NCBI GenBank assembly: GCA_944375955.1 | Contig: CALWBE010000052.1 | Span: 1 to 64,000, forward strand | Reading direction: 5' to 3' | DNA length: 64,000 nt | Source: an uncultured Clostridia bacterium | GTDB lineage: Bacteria; Bacillota; Clostridia; Oscillospirales; CAG-382 | Part shown: in pieces, positions 26,818-35,979 of the stretch | Layout of the letters: the number at the start of each line of letters is the position of its first letter | How positions within the stretch are numbered: the stretch's first letter is position 1 | The notes under the pieces: model-generated | Database searches by the model: none | The model's input: the letters and a program-made list of their open reading frames with translations, nothing else | Told to the model about the DNA's origin: nothing | Position numbers and translations under genes: made by a program

Positions 26818-27888
26818 TTAAAATTCGCTGTTATTAAGACGTTCGGTGCGCTCAGCAGTTATCAAAGCGTCGATAACTTCATCAAGCTTTCCGTTCATTA
26901 CAGCGTCAAGTGAATATATAGTCAGGCCTATTCTATGATCGGTCAGACGTCCTTGAGGGAAATTATACGTGCGGATACGTTCACTTCTGTCTCCGCTGCC
27001 GACTTGGCTTTTGCGCTTGCTTGCTATAGCTTTTTCCTGCTTTTCGCGTTCTGCGGTCAAAAGTTTGGTGCGAAGCATTTTCATAGCTTTTTCTCTGTTT
27101 TTAAACTGACTGCGTTCGTCCTGACATTCAACAACGATTCCGGAAGGAATATGAGTAATGCGTATGGCGGAATCTGTTTTGTTGACATGCTGCCCTCCAG
27201 CACCGCCGCTTCTGTAAGTGTCAATTTCAAGATCGGCTGGATTTATTTCAACTTCTACTTCTTCTGCTTCAGGCAAAACTGCTACTGTTACGGCCGACGT
27301 ATGTATACGTCCTTGAGTTTCAGTTTCCGGAACTCTCTGAACGCGGTGCACGCCGCTTTCAAATTTAAAATGGGAATATGCTCCTTCGCCTTCGACTGAA
27401 AAGCATATTTCCTTATAACCTCCAAGACCTGTTTCATTGGAATTCATAAGCTCACATTTAAATCCGTGGTTTTCAGCATACATTGAATACATGCGGTAAA
27501 GACTGCCAGCGAAAAGAGCGGCTTCTTCACCTCCGGTGCCGGCGCGTATTTCAATGATTACGCTTTTATCGTCATCATCGTCTTTTGGAAGAAGAAGTAT
27601 TTTTAGTTCATTTTCTATTTCAGACTGTTTTTCTTTTTTTTCTTTGATTTCCTCTTCACACATTTCTGCAAGTTCGGCTTCCGCACCGTCAGAAAGCAGC
27701 TTGCGTGCTGACTCAATATCTGACAGACATTTTAGATATTCACGGTATTTTTCTATAATAGGTGCAAGCAGCTTATGTTCTTTCATGAGTTTTTTGAAAA
27801 GCTCAGTGTCAGAAACGGTTTCGGGTAAAGACAGCTTTTCATTTATTGCTTCAAATTTTTTTTCTGCTTCTTTGAGGTTCTCGAACAT
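26818..27888 (-). CDS. prfA: Peptide chain release factor 1
   Basis: RF1 ends translation at UAA and UAG. The 356-residue protein has the catalytic GGQ in [20 protein letters not shown] near residue 231 and the stop-codon-reading tripeptide region [17 protein letters not shown] near residue 188. The latter is the P-x-T form of RF1 and not the SPF form of RF2. The start codon directly follows the DUF951 stop. HemK/PrmC, often adjacent, is not in the window. Confidence 0.98.
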   Translation of the reverse strand: MFENLKEAEKKFEAINEKLSLPETVSDTELFKKLMKEHKLLAPIIEKYREYLKCLSDIESARKLLSDGAEAELAEMCEEEIKEKKEKQSEIENELKILLLPKDDDDDKSVIIEIRAGTGGEEAALFAGSLYRMYSMYAENHGFKCELMNSNETGLGGYKEICFSVEGEGAYSHFKFESGVHRVQRVPETETQGRIHTSAVTVAVLPEAEEVEVEINPADLEIDTYRSGGAGGQHVNKTDSAIRITHIPSGIVVECQDERSQFKNREKAMKMLRTKLLTAEREKQEKAIASKRKSQVGSGDRSERIRTYNFPQGRLTDHRIGLTIYSLDAVMNGKLDEVIDALITAERTERLNNSEF

Positions 27889-28113
27889 TTAGTTTTTCTC
27901 CGTAAAATTTGCGGCATTTTCTTTTGAAATAACCGATTTGATATTTTTTTCAAGTTTTATTCTCGGAACTGTAATATCTCGTCCGCAGTTGTTACAAACG
28001 ATGCGTATATCGCTGCCGATACGCATTACAGTAAATTTTTTAGCGTTTCGGCCGCAGGCGTGATCTTTTTTCATTACGAGAATGTCACCGACACCGAAGA
28101 GTTTTTGCAGCAT
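27889..28113 (-). CDS. DUF951 family small protein
   Basis: This 74-residue protein matches DUF951, a small basic Firmicutes family of unknown function often located near prfA or ychF. It has the pattern GVGDILVMKKDHACG followed by a CNNCGR knuckle, so a single metal site of Cys residues is possible. The stop codon abuts the prfA start. It is the promoter-proximal gene of a run that may reach the M18 gene. Confidence 0.85.
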   Translation of the reverse strand: MLQKLFGVGDILVMKKDHACGRNAKKFTVMRIGSDIRIVCNNCGRDITVPRIKLEKNIKSVISKENAANFTEKN

Positions 28114-28152
28114 AAATATTACATTATCTCCTTAATATTTACATACTGTTTT

Positions 28153-28181
28153 ATTTTATCACAAATTGCATTTTATGTAAA
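28153..28181 (-). promoter_or_regulatory. Sigma-A promoter for DUF951-prfA and following genes
   Basis: On the minus strand TTTACA (28176-28181) is followed by a 17-base spacer and TAAAAT (28153-28158), 40 bases before the DUF951 start. Confidence 0.75.
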
Positions 28182-28261
28182 TAGCATTTATTCGTTTTTA
28201 AAATTATTTTTTGAAAAAATTGTTGAAATCTTACAAATAAATACAAATAATATTATTTATA

Positions 28262-28290
28262 TTGACAAAATTATATTGCTGTGCTAATAT
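28262..28290 (+). promoter_or_regulatory. Strong sigma-A promoter of the former polysaccharide operon
   Basis: TTGACA (28262-28267), a 17-base spacer and TAATAT (28285-28290), about 90 bases before the ATG of the truncated chain-length regulator. The promoter is intact although the first genes behind it are destroyed. Confidence 0.8.
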
Positions 28291-28380
28291 TATTATATAT
28301 AAATTTTACCTTTTTTGGTTGCCTGTAATTAAATAGCACGATGATTTTTAAGAATACTTATTTTTTAATGAGGAGCAATC

Positions 28381-28470
28381 ATGAATACTGAAACAAACTC
28401 TAAAGAAAACTATGATTTTGATATTTTGGAATTTATGGCAAAATTATGGAAATATAAACTTCTTATGTAG
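28381..28470 (+). pseudogene. Remnant of a Wzz/chain-length-determinant gene (first 29 codons)
   Basis: A GAGGAG ribosome-binding site precedes an ATG. The product would be only 29 residues and includes YDFDILEFMAKLWKYKLL, which looks like the start of a polysaccharide co-polymerase just before its first membrane segment. The frame then meets TAG at 28468. The sequence immediately after the break belongs to a tyrosine kinase in another frame, so an internal deletion has joined two genes. The identity is inferred from this short stretch and from its position. Confidence 0.6.
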
Positions 28471-28892
28471 TTTGTGGTTTTTCCGAGCTTGACTCGGCGA
28501 TAAAAAGAAACGTGAGAATGAATCTTGACTGTCTGACTGCGGGAGAAATTCCGCCAAATCCGGCAGAACTTTTGCAGACAGAAGAGTTTAATAAAATGAT
28601 TTCGGATTTAAAAGAAAAATACGATTATGTTATTGTTGATACTCCGCCTATGACGGTAGTTACCGACGCTGCGGTGATAATGAAAAAAGACGTGGGCGTT
28701 GTAGTTGTTGTACGCGAGAATATTACGACATATGATTTGCTTGATATTACAATGGAAAATATCAGAAAGACAGGAGCCAAAATGCTTGGGGTCATTATGC
28801 TTGACTGTAATAAAAAATCAAAAAAATACGGCTATTACAGAAAAAATAATTATGATTATAAAAATATTAAATATGGCAACGGATCCGATTAA
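28470..28892 (+). pseudogene. 3' remnant of a BY-kinase (capsular tyrosine kinase) gene
   Basis: From 28470 a kinase-like frame runs without its own start: VCGFSELDSAIKRNV, then LTAGEIPPNPAELLQTEEF, the Walker B motif YVIVDTPPM, and a C-terminal tyrosine cluster (YGYYRKNNYDY). The Walker A and A' motifs that bind ATP are missing. An internal ATG at 28512 could give a 126-residue product, but it could not act as a kinase. The break lies at about 28466-28470 next to the remnant of the chain-length regulator. Confidence 0.85.
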
Positions 28893-29018
28893 TGCTATGA
28901 TTAGGACAGCTGAGTTTAATTTTAATTACAAATATAGCGAATTTAGAAAAATGTAAGTTTATAAGTTAAACTGTAAAGTATGTTTATAAAGCATCTGTAA
29001 ACAGAGGAAGTAATTCTT

Positions 29019-29756
29019 ATGAAATGTTTAGTACTTGCGGCGGGATATGCTACTCGTTTATATCCGCTTACGAAAAATTTCCCTAAGCCACTCCTTAAAG
29101 TCGGTGAAAAGAGCATTATTGACTGGCTTTTGGACGATATTGAAGCCTGTGGAAGAATCAATGAATATATTGTTATTTCAAATCATAAGTTTGCAGAAGT
29201 ATTTTATAAATGGTCAAAAACAAAAAGTTATAAAATAAAGGTGTTGGATGACGGAACAGAATCAAATGAATCGAGACTTGGAGCTGTTAAGGATATAAGT
29301 CTTGCTGTGGATTCTCTAGAAATTAATGACGATATGCTTGTTATAGCAGGGGATAATGTGCTTGATTTCAGCCTGTGCAGATTTATGGAATATGCTGAGA
29401 ACAAGAAAACTTCTTGTGTTATGAGATACTATGAAGCATCAGAAGAGAAGCTGAGAAAATGCGGAGTCCTTTCTGTAAACGAGGATGACCTTGTTGTTGA
29501 AATGGAAGAAAAACCTGCGGTTCCTATGTCTCATTGGTGCTGCCCCCCATTTTATTATTATGTTAAAGAAGATGTAAAACTTATAAAACGCGGACTTGAA
29601 TCCGGCTGCGGGAGCGATGCGCCGGGAAGTTATATAGCATGGCTTTGCAGACAAAGACTTGTTCATGCAATGAAGATGCCGGGTAAAAGATATGACATAG
29701 GAGATCTTAAAAGCTATGAACGTGTCGGAATCGAATATAAAGGAATCTTGCAATAG
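29019..29756 (+). CDS. Sugar-phosphate nucleotidyltransferase
   Basis: This 245-residue nucleotidyltransferase of the glucose-1-phosphate thymidylyltransferase-like family activates a sugar phosphate to an NDP-sugar. The N-terminal signature AAGYATRLYPLTKNFPKPLL carries the nucleotide-binding Arg and Lys. A catalytic Asp lies in VIAGDNVLDF. GAGGAAG precedes the ATG. It lies between the kinase remnant and a nucleotide-sugar epimerase, so surface-glycan precursor synthesis is the likely role. Base and sugar specificity are unknown. Confidence 0.85.
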   Translation: MKCLVLAAGYATRLYPLTKNFPKPLLKVGEKSIIDWLLDDIEACGRINEYIVISNHKFAEVFYKWSKTKSYKIKVLDDGTESNESRLGAVKDISLAVDSLEINDDMLVIAGDNVLDFSLCRFMEYAENKKTSCVMRYYEASEEKLRKCGVLSVNEDDLVVEMEEKPAVPMSHWCCPPFYYYVKEDVKLIKRGLESGCGSDAPGSYIAWLCRQRLVHAMKMPGKRYDIGDLKSYERVGIEYKGILQ

Positions 29757-29805
29757 ATGTAAATGATGAGTTTGCCGTATTAAAATTAACAGGAGATTTT
29801 GCTTT

Positions 29806-30882
29806 ATGCTTACGCCGAACTTAAATCTTAGTAACAGTACAGTTCTCGTTACCGGTGCCGCCGGATTTATTGGCGCTAACGTTGTAATGAAATTGTTTGA
29901 TGCAGAAAAAAACTTAAAAATAGTTGGAATAGATAATTTAAATGATTATTATGACGTCGGCATAAAGAATTACAGGCTAAAAGAAATAGAAAGTTTCTCA
30001 TCAGGTGCAGATAATTCTGAGTGGACATTTATTAAGGGAGATATTTCAGATAAGTCTTTTGTAAAGCGTATTTTTTCCGAATACAAATTTTCCGTTGTTA
30101 TAAATCTTGCGGCCCAAGCTGGTGTTCGCTATTCTATTGAAAATCCCGACGCTTACATAATGTCTAATATGCTTGGCTTTTATAATATTCTTGAAGCTTG
30201 CAGGAAAAATCCCGTATCACATTTGATATATGCTTCATCATCGTCAGTTTATGGTTCGAATAAAAAAACTCCTTATTCGACTGATGACAAAACAGATAAT
30301 CCTGTCTCTCTTTATGCGGCTACAAAAAAGTCAAACGAGCTTTTTGCTCATGCTTATTCTCAGCTGTACGGCATTCCTTGCACGGGACTTAGATTTTTCA
30401 CCGTTTATGGACCTGCCGGACGTCCTGACATGGCATATTTTTCTTTTACTGATAAGCTAATACGAGGTGAGAAAATAAAAATTTTTAATTTTGGAAATTG
30501 TAAAAGAGATTTTACATATGTAGATGATATTACGGAAGCCATAAACCGTATAATAGTATGTGCTCCTGAAAGGATATTATCTGAAGACGGCTCTTATTAT
30601 CCGCCTTGCCGCATATATAATATTGGAAATAACAAACCGGAAAATCTTCTGGATTTTGTAAAAATTCTTCAGGAAGAGCTTGTATCCGCTGGAATTTTCT
30701 CAGGCGATTATGATTTTGAAAAGTATATGGAGCTTGTTCCGATGCAGCCGGGTGATGTTGTTTCTACATATGCTGACACATCGGAGCTTGAAAAAGATTT
30801 CGGATTTAAACCATCCACTCCTCTTCGAGTGGGACTGCGCAATTTTATCAGATGGTATAAAAATTATTATAATTTAGGTTGA
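29806..30882 (+). CDS. NAD-dependent nucleotide-sugar epimerase (UDP-glucuronate 4-epimerase-like)
   Basis: This 358-residue extended short-chain dehydrogenase has the NAD motif VTGAAGFIGANVV, YASSSSVYG, and the catalytic Tyr-Lys in SLYAATKKSNE. RFFTVYGPAGRPDMA and FNFGNCKRDFTYVDDI match the UDP-glucuronate 4-epimerase subgroup, which supplies UDP-galacturonate for surface polysaccharides. AGGAG precedes the ATG. The close relation to the upstream nucleotidyltransferase suggests one sugar-activation route. Confidence 0.88.
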   Translation: MLTPNLNLSNSTVLVTGAAGFIGANVVMKLFDAEKNLKIVGIDNLNDYYDVGIKNYRLKEIESFSSGADNSEWTFIKGDISDKSFVKRIFSEYKFSVVINLAAQAGVRYSIENPDAYIMSNMLGFYNILEACRKNPVSHLIYASSSSVYGSNKKTPYSTDDKTDNPVSLYAATKKSNELFAHAYSQLYGIPCTGLRFFTVYGPAGRPDMAYFSFTDKLIRGEKIKIFNFGNCKRDFTYVDDITEAINRIIVCAPERILSEDGSYYPPCRIYNIGNNKPENLLDFVKILQEELVSAGIFSGDYDFEKYMELVPMQPGDVVSTYADTSELEKDFGFKPSTPLRVGLRNFIRWYKNYYNLG

Positions 30883-30999
30883 CGCATCTATGATTAAAAA
30901 ATGTATCTAAAAATAAACTGAAATGTTGCATATTAAAAATTGAAAATAGATGATTTGTTTTGCATAATTTAAATAGAATATTTTTGTTAAGGAGTAATT

Positions 31000-32352
31000 A
31001 TGGGAAAATATTTTGGTACTGACGGTTTCCGCGGTGAAGCAAATAAAGTTTTGAATGTTGAGCATGCCTATAAAGTGGGACGCTTCCTCGGATGGCATTA
31101 TGGTAAGGAACATAAATGTAAGGTAATAATAGGAAAGGATACAAGACGTTCGAGCTATATGTTTGAGTACGCTCTTGTTGCGGGACTTGTCGCAAGTGGA
31201 GCAGATGCTTACCTTTTGCATGTTACTACTACGCCTTCGGTATCTTACGTTGTACGTACTGAAGATTTCGACTGCGGAATAATGATTTCCGCGAGCCATA
31301 ATCCATATTACGATAACGGTATAAAACTTATAAACAGCCGCGGAGAAAAAATGAGCGAATCTATGATTTGTGATATAGAGGCATATCTTGATGGTAAAAT
31401 GGGTGAGATACCATTTGCCGTGGGAGAAAATATAGGCTGCACCGTAGACTATGCTGCCGGCAGAAACCGGTATATAGGATACATAATATCTATCTCCCAG
31501 AATTCATATAAAGGAAAGCGAATCGGCATAGACTGTTCAAACGGAAGTACATGGATGATTGCAAAAAGCATTTTTGACGCCTTGGGAGCGCAGACGTATG
31601 TTATAAATAATACGCCTAACGGACTGAATATAAATGAGAACTGCGGATCTACGCACATAGAAGGTCTTTGCCGCTATGTAAAGGAAAATAATTTGGATAT
31701 AGGTTTTGCCTTTGACGGCGATGCTGACAGATGTCTGGCTGTTGACGAGCACGGAAATGTTTTAACCGGCGATCATATAATGTATTTATGTGCCTGCTAT
31801 ATGAAAGCAAGGGGAGAACTTTCAAAAAATACCATTGCCACAACCGTAATGTCTAATCTCGGACTCTACAAAGCTCTTGACAAGAAGGGAATCGAATATG
31901 TTAAGACTGATGTCGGAGATAAATATGTATATGAGGCAATGCAGGAAAACGGATATCGTCTTGGCGGTGAAGAATCAGGTCATATAATTTTTTCAAAATA
32001 TGCTACAACTGGAGACGGACTTATAACAGCAATAAAGATTATGGAAGTATTTATTGAGAGCAAGCTTCCTATTTCGAAACTTGTTGAAGATTTCCACGTT
32101 TTTCCGCAGATTACTAAAAATATCAGGGTAGAAGATAAAGATGCGGTCCTGAACGATCCGGATGTAATAAAAATAAAGTCAGAAATTGAAGATACTCTTA
32201 AAAACGACGGACGTATTCTTTTAAGAAAGAGCGGAACTGAGCCAGTAGTTCGAATAATGGTTGAAGCTCCTGATAAAGACAGCTGCAATTCTTTTGCCGA
32301 GAAGGTGGCAGATATTATTTCAAAAAAAGGATTTTGCTCAGAAAGCAAATAA
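31000..32352 (+). CDS. glmM: Phosphoglucosamine mutase
   Basis: GlmM interconverts glucosamine 6- and 1-phosphate on the way to UDP-GlcNAc. The 450-residue protein begins KYFGTDGFRGEAN. The active-site phosphoserine is in MISASHNPYYDNGIKL, the Mg-binding loop is DGDADRCLAVDE, and the phosphate-binding motif RKSGTEPVVR is near the C-terminus. AAGGAG precedes the ATG. The usual partners cdaA/ybbR are not adjacent. The gene lies instead in the polysaccharide remnant, so a role in that pathway or use of another hexosamine is possible. Confidence 0.88.
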   Translation: MGKYFGTDGFRGEANKVLNVEHAYKVGRFLGWHYGKEHKCKVIIGKDTRRSSYMFEYALVAGLVASGADAYLLHVTTTPSVSYVVRTEDFDCGIMISASHNPYYDNGIKLINSRGEKMSESMICDIEAYLDGKMGEIPFAVGENIGCTVDYAAGRNRYIGYIISISQNSYKGKRIGIDCSNGSTWMIAKSIFDALGAQTYVINNTPNGLNINENCGSTHIEGLCRYVKENNLDIGFAFDGDADRCLAVDEHGNVLTGDHIMYLCACYMKARGELSKNTIATTVMSNLGLYKALDKKGIEYVKTDVGDKYVYEAMQENGYRLGGEESGHIIFSKYATTGDGLITAIKIMEVFIESKLPISKLVEDFHVFPQITKNIRVEDKDAVLNDPDVIKIKSEIEDTLKNDGRILLRKSGTEPVVRIMVEAPDKDSCNSFAEKVADIISKKGFCSESK

Positions 32353-32475
32353 ATGATATAAGTTGTGCACGCTGTATAACAGTATAAAATAATATTGCGC
32401 TGTGATGCAAAAATACTCATTCTCAATTTATTCTTTTTTAGATCTTGTAGCGTAATTGTTCATAAATAAACATTT

Positions 32476-32511
32476 TTACGGCGGCAGAGATAGAATTCGA
32501 TGCCGCCGTAA
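32476..32511. other. Intergenic stem-loop upstream of the first CotH-like gene
   Basis: TTACGGCGGCA (32476-32486) pairs perfectly with TGCCGCCGTAA (32501-32511) around 14 bases. No T-run follows on either strand, so a terminator role is weak. It is the only clear structure in the 238-base gap between glmM and the CotH-like gene. Confidence 0.6.
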
Positions 32512-32590
32512 CTGCTTTAACAAAGGTTTTAATAAAAGCGCATAATTATTTGTGTTGCTTTCTCTTTGAAGTGGAGGAATAGGAAATAGG

Positions 32591-34006
32591 ATGAAAAGAA
32601 AGATTTCTGTAACTATAATTGTTATATGTGTTTTTCTAACGGTTATAGTTATATTCTCAATTATCAAAAGCACGGTTCATATTTACAGTATCGAATATGA
32701 TATCGAGCCTACCTGTGACAGCTCAGGAGGACATTATTTAAAATGTTCTATATGCGGTAAAACGATACAGACTTCGAAGACTGAACCTTTGGGACATAAG
32801 GGAGAATGGATAGTTTTAAAGGAACCGACTATAGCGACTCCAGGAGAAATGGAAGAGAGATGTACTGTTTGTAAAAAGCAGCTTGATCTTATTAAAACTC
32901 CTGTTGAGTTTTCAGTAATACCGTCACTTTACCTTACAGGATCAGGTATAAGTATGACTGATACAAATTCGGTTCCGGTAAGTTTTACGTATTCTGAAAA
33001 TTATGAAAATTCGGACATAACGTCTGTTAATTTTACCGGAAGAACTTTTGTAAGGCTTATGAATAGAGAGCCTATTAACACAACAAAACACAGCTATGTT
33101 ATAAATAATTTTACCGCAGAAAACGGAGACAAACCTGATTTCGGCGATTTCGGAAAGTGCGATGAAATATATATTTACTCTAATAAAGACGATCCTACGT
33201 TTGCAAGAAGATTATTGACGTATGAGCAATGGAGGAATATTGTAACTGAAAAATATCCTGAATATTTAAATTTCATATCGGTATCTGAGGATGTTAATTA
33301 TTCAGGATATAACATGTTGTTATACATTAAAAGCAAAAAAAGCGACTATAGTTTTGCCGGGATATATACGTTGTCAATTCCATATGAAATTTTTGCAAAA
33401 AGCAAGAAACAAGAAATAAAATATGCGGTTGAATACACATTAGGCGAAGAAGAATATTTTAAATATATTTATGGTGACACCGGAGATGAAGAAAAAGTTC
33501 TGGAAAGCCTAAAAAACAAGCTTGCCGCTGGAACTTCCGAAATAGAAAGTTTTACAAATAAAGAATTTTTGATAGATTACTGTGCTTTTTCGCTTCTTGT
33601 GGGAAATGCCGACGCTTTTACAAATATATATTGGGTTACATCCGACGGAAATACATGGTATCCTGTTTTTGCAAATACCGAGCACACATTCGGGAGAACT
33701 TCAGGATCTGATTATTTGTCAGACCCGGGTTTTCAGATAAAAAGAGGCTCTTTTTGGGACAGCATATTGTCTGAATATAGTGAAAATATAAGCCGTCGTA
33801 TATATGATTTCGCTTCCGGAAACCTGACTCCTGAAAAAATGAGATCGGAATTTGAAAAATATGTATCAAGGTTTGATGATGAAGTTTACGCGGAAAATTA
33901 TCGCACATACGGGAAAACATATATAGATCCGAATGAAGAGATCGAAAACTCTATATTATGGTACGAACAAAGGGTACAGCTGTTTGTGGGAGAACTTGTC
34001 TATTAA
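32591..34006 (+). CDS. CotH-like surface protein with Cys4 ribbon, first copy
   Basis: This 471-residue protein has an N-terminal membrane anchor (residues 5-27). A small double CxxC ribbon follows (LKCSICGK near 50, CTVCKKQ near 95). The C-terminal domain resembles the CotH atypical-kinase family: a GIYTLSIP strand, then GNADAFTNIYWVTSDGNTWY, HTFG, and FWDSILSEYSENISRRI. Acidic residues usually found before TFG in active CotH proteins appear to be lost (FANTEHTFG), so it may be a pseudokinase or structural protein. Exported location is inferred. A similar lipoprotein gene follows 19 bases later. Confidence 0.65.
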   Translation: MKRKISVTIIVICVFLTVIVIFSIIKSTVHIYSIEYDIEPTCDSSGGHYLKCSICGKTIQTSKTEPLGHKGEWIVLKEPTIATPGEMEERCTVCKKQLDLIKTPVEFSVIPSLYLTGSGISMTDTNSVPVSFTYSENYENSDITSVNFTGRTFVRLMNREPINTTKHSYVINNFTAENGDKPDFGDFGKCDEIYIYSNKDDPTFARRLLTYEQWRNIVTEKYPEYLNFISVSEDVNYSGYNMLLYIKSKKSDYSFAGIYTLSIPYEIFAKSKKQEIKYAVEYTLGEEEYFKYIYGDTGDEEKVLESLKNKLAAGTSEIESFTNKEFLIDYCAFSLLVGNADAFTNIYWVTSDGNTWYPVFANTEHTFGRTSGSDYLSDPGFQIKRGSFWDSILSEYSENISRRIYDFASGNLTPEKMRSEFEKYVSRFDDEVYAENYRTYGKTYIDPNEEIENSILWYEQRVQLFVGELVY

Positions 34007-34025
34007 ATTTTAAAGGACTGATTTT

Positions 34026-35498
34026 TTGAATAAAACAAAAATTTTAAAGATTACGGCGCTTGCAGTTTTATTCTCATTATTGCTTAACGGATGTTCTGTT
34101 CATAGACATAAATTCGGTGAATGGAATATCGCTTCAACTTATGATTGTACTGAAGATGAATACCGTTACCGTATATGCAGTGTATGCGGAAAGGTTGAGT
34201 ATGAATATTACAGACCGGCATCGGGACATATATTCAGTTCATGGTATGATGATATGCGGTTTGAAAAAAGATATGCTATTTGTGAAAAATGCGGAGCAGA
34301 AATAGAAGACGGAATATATGAGCCGCCGTCAAATTTTTCACGCTTCTATATTTATGGAACGCCGAACGCATCTGTCATACCGGTGGAATTTATATATGCT
34401 GGTATAAATAATGATCTTTCAGGATATGCGAAAGTATCGTTTGATGCAAATGAGTCTAACGATTATTATAAAAAGAGCTATGATCTTGAAATTTATTCTG
34501 ACAGTAATTTTACGGAAGCGCTTAATGCTGATTTCGGCGAAGGCGTAAGTGGATTTTCTGTATATACATTAAAATCCGAATATGCAGATAAAAGTTCGGT
34601 AAGAAATTTGTGTGCATCTGAGCTTTGGAGAATGGTAACAGAATCAAGGGATGATCTCGATGAAAATATATCTCAGCTTATGTATCTAGGAGCGGATCAC
34701 GGATTTCCCATGCTTTTATACACAAACGGAAATTTTAAAGGAATATATAATTTTTGTCTGCCTAATGATGAAAAGCTTTTTGGATTAAGTGAAAATGAGG
34801 GAGAAGCTTTAATATATTCGTATACAAATTACGGTAATTTGGATTTCAGCTATTCAGCCTCTGAGGATAATTCAGTCGGATGTACGGTTATTTTTCCAAA
34901 ATCTGAGCAGGGAAAGAGTTCTGCGGAAAACTCATTTAAAAATTTTATGAGTTTTGTAAATAGCTGTACAGACGAAGAACTTTTGGAAAAATTGCCAGAT
35001 TATCTTGATATAAACGCGGCAATTGATTATTTGATATGCGTTTATTTGTTCGGAGCCGACAATAATAGCGTCAACTTTTGCAATTGGGTAACATATGACG
35101 GCAATAAATGGATACCGTCGATGTATAATTTAACTTATACATTTGGCATTGATAAAAGTGGAAGTTCGGTAAAATGTGAAGATACTATATCACCTTATTA
35201 CTCGGATGGAATTTTGCATTCGGGCACAGATGCTGTTTTATGGGAAAAGCTATGTAGAAATTATGAAGATCGTATTTTAGAAAGATATTGGTTCATAAGA
35301 GAAAATGTTCTTAATTCTGATACGGTATCTGAAGTTTTTCAAAGATATATTTCAATGATACCGGAAGAGGCATATGAAGCAGAGCTTGAAGAATATCCGT
35401 CAAAAAAGGATTACAGTGGCGTCTCCGAAACCATTGAAATAACGTCATGGTTTGAAGAAAAATCAGGAATTTTAGATTCTGTTTTTGATAGAAAATAA
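34026..35498 (+). CDS. CotH-like lipoprotein with Cys4 ribbon, second copy
   Basis: This 490-residue paralogue of the preceding gene has a lipoprotein signal (LLLNGC, Cys 23). A CxxC ribbon follows (YRICSVCGK, AICEKCGAE), flanked by the His-rich HKFGEW and GHIFSSW repeats. The CotH-like region shows GNFKGIYNFCLPNDEKLFGL and NFCNWVTYDGNKWIPSMYN, then TYTFG. As in the first copy, the acidic pair expected before TFG is replaced (YNLTYTFG). The start is TTG, with AAAGGA 8 bases upstream. Both are probably displayed on the cell surface, with unknown partner. Confidence 0.65.
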   Translation: MNKTKILKITALAVLFSLLLNGCSVHRHKFGEWNIASTYDCTEDEYRYRICSVCGKVEYEYYRPASGHIFSSWYDDMRFEKRYAICEKCGAEIEDGIYEPPSNFSRFYIYGTPNASVIPVEFIYAGINNDLSGYAKVSFDANESNDYYKKSYDLEIYSDSNFTEALNADFGEGVSGFSVYTLKSEYADKSSVRNLCASELWRMVTESRDDLDENISQLMYLGADHGFPMLLYTNGNFKGIYNFCLPNDEKLFGLSENEGEALIYSYTNYGNLDFSYSASEDNSVGCTVIFPKSEQGKSSAENSFKNFMSFVNSCTDEELLEKLPDYLDINAAIDYLICVYLFGADNNSVNFCNWVTYDGNKWIPSMYNLTYTFGIDKSGSSVKCEDTISPYYSDGILHSGTDAVLWEKLCRNYEDRILERYWFIRENVLNSDTVSEVFQRYISMIPEEAYEAELEEYPSKKDYSGVSETIEITSWFEEKSGILDSVFDRK

Positions 35499-35575
35499 AA
35501 ATTTTATTTTTCCGAATAAATCGTTTTTATGTTGAAATAATACTATCATACGATTGAAAGGGGATGAAATAAAAA

Positions 35576-35899
35576 ATGCCTGAAATTACATGTAGCGCAA
35601 GAAGGTGCGTATATAATGACGATGGTTACTGCGAACGCGAAACAATAAGGATTGATGTCGATGACAGAAGTCAATACAGCAGCTGTACTTGCTGTGATAG
35701 CTTTGAGGATGAAAGTGACTGCAGAGATTGCTCGTGTGAAAACTGTTCTGGGGAAAATGCGAGCGTCGAATGTTTTGCTACAGAGTGCATATATAATGAG
35801 GGGCGCGAATGCATAGCCGACAGTATAAGCGTAGAAGGTCATGACGCCTGCTGTTGTATAGATACTTGCTGTGATACGTTTAGGACAAACCGCGTTTAA
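35576..35899 (+). CDS. Tandem DUF1540 Cys-rich protein
   Basis: This 107-residue protein contains two DUF1540 repeats, a small Clostridia family thought to bind metal. Repeat one begins CSARRCVYNDDGYC and ends CTCCDSF; repeat two begins CFATECIYNEGREC and ends CIDTCCDTF. A Cys-Ser-rich linker lies between them. There are about 20 cysteines and many acidic residues, with no signal peptide. The function is unknown. GAAAGGGG precedes the ATG, and a strong bidirectional terminator follows. Confidence 0.85.
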   Translation: MPEITCSARRCVYNDDGYCERETIRIDVDDRSQYSSCTCCDSFEDESDCRDCSCENCSGENASVECFATECIYNEGRECIADSISVEGHDACCCIDTCCDTFRTNRV

Positions 35900-35924
35900 G
35901 TTTAAATGTAATGAATGAATAATG

Positions 35925-35959
35925 AAAAAATGCCGTTTTAAATAAAAACGGCATTTTTT
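35925..35959. terminator. Bidirectional terminator between DUF1540 and the NUDIX-AKR gene
   Basis: AAAAAATGCCGTTTT pairs perfectly with AAAACGGCATTTTTT around a 5-base loop, giving A/T tracts suited to termination on both strands. Confidence 0.92.
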
Positions 35960-35979
35960 ATTAAGCTAAAATTTAAATA

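Noticed and set aside
26067..27399. Plus-strand frames of about 150-170 codons opposite the Sua5 and prfA genes
   Set aside because: The minus-strand genes are intact and clearly recognised; the opposite frames have no start signals or domain pattern.
28381..35498. Polysaccharide region as a mobile island
   Set aside because: No integrase, transposase, terminal repeats or tRNA junction was found, and base use looks like that of its neighbours.
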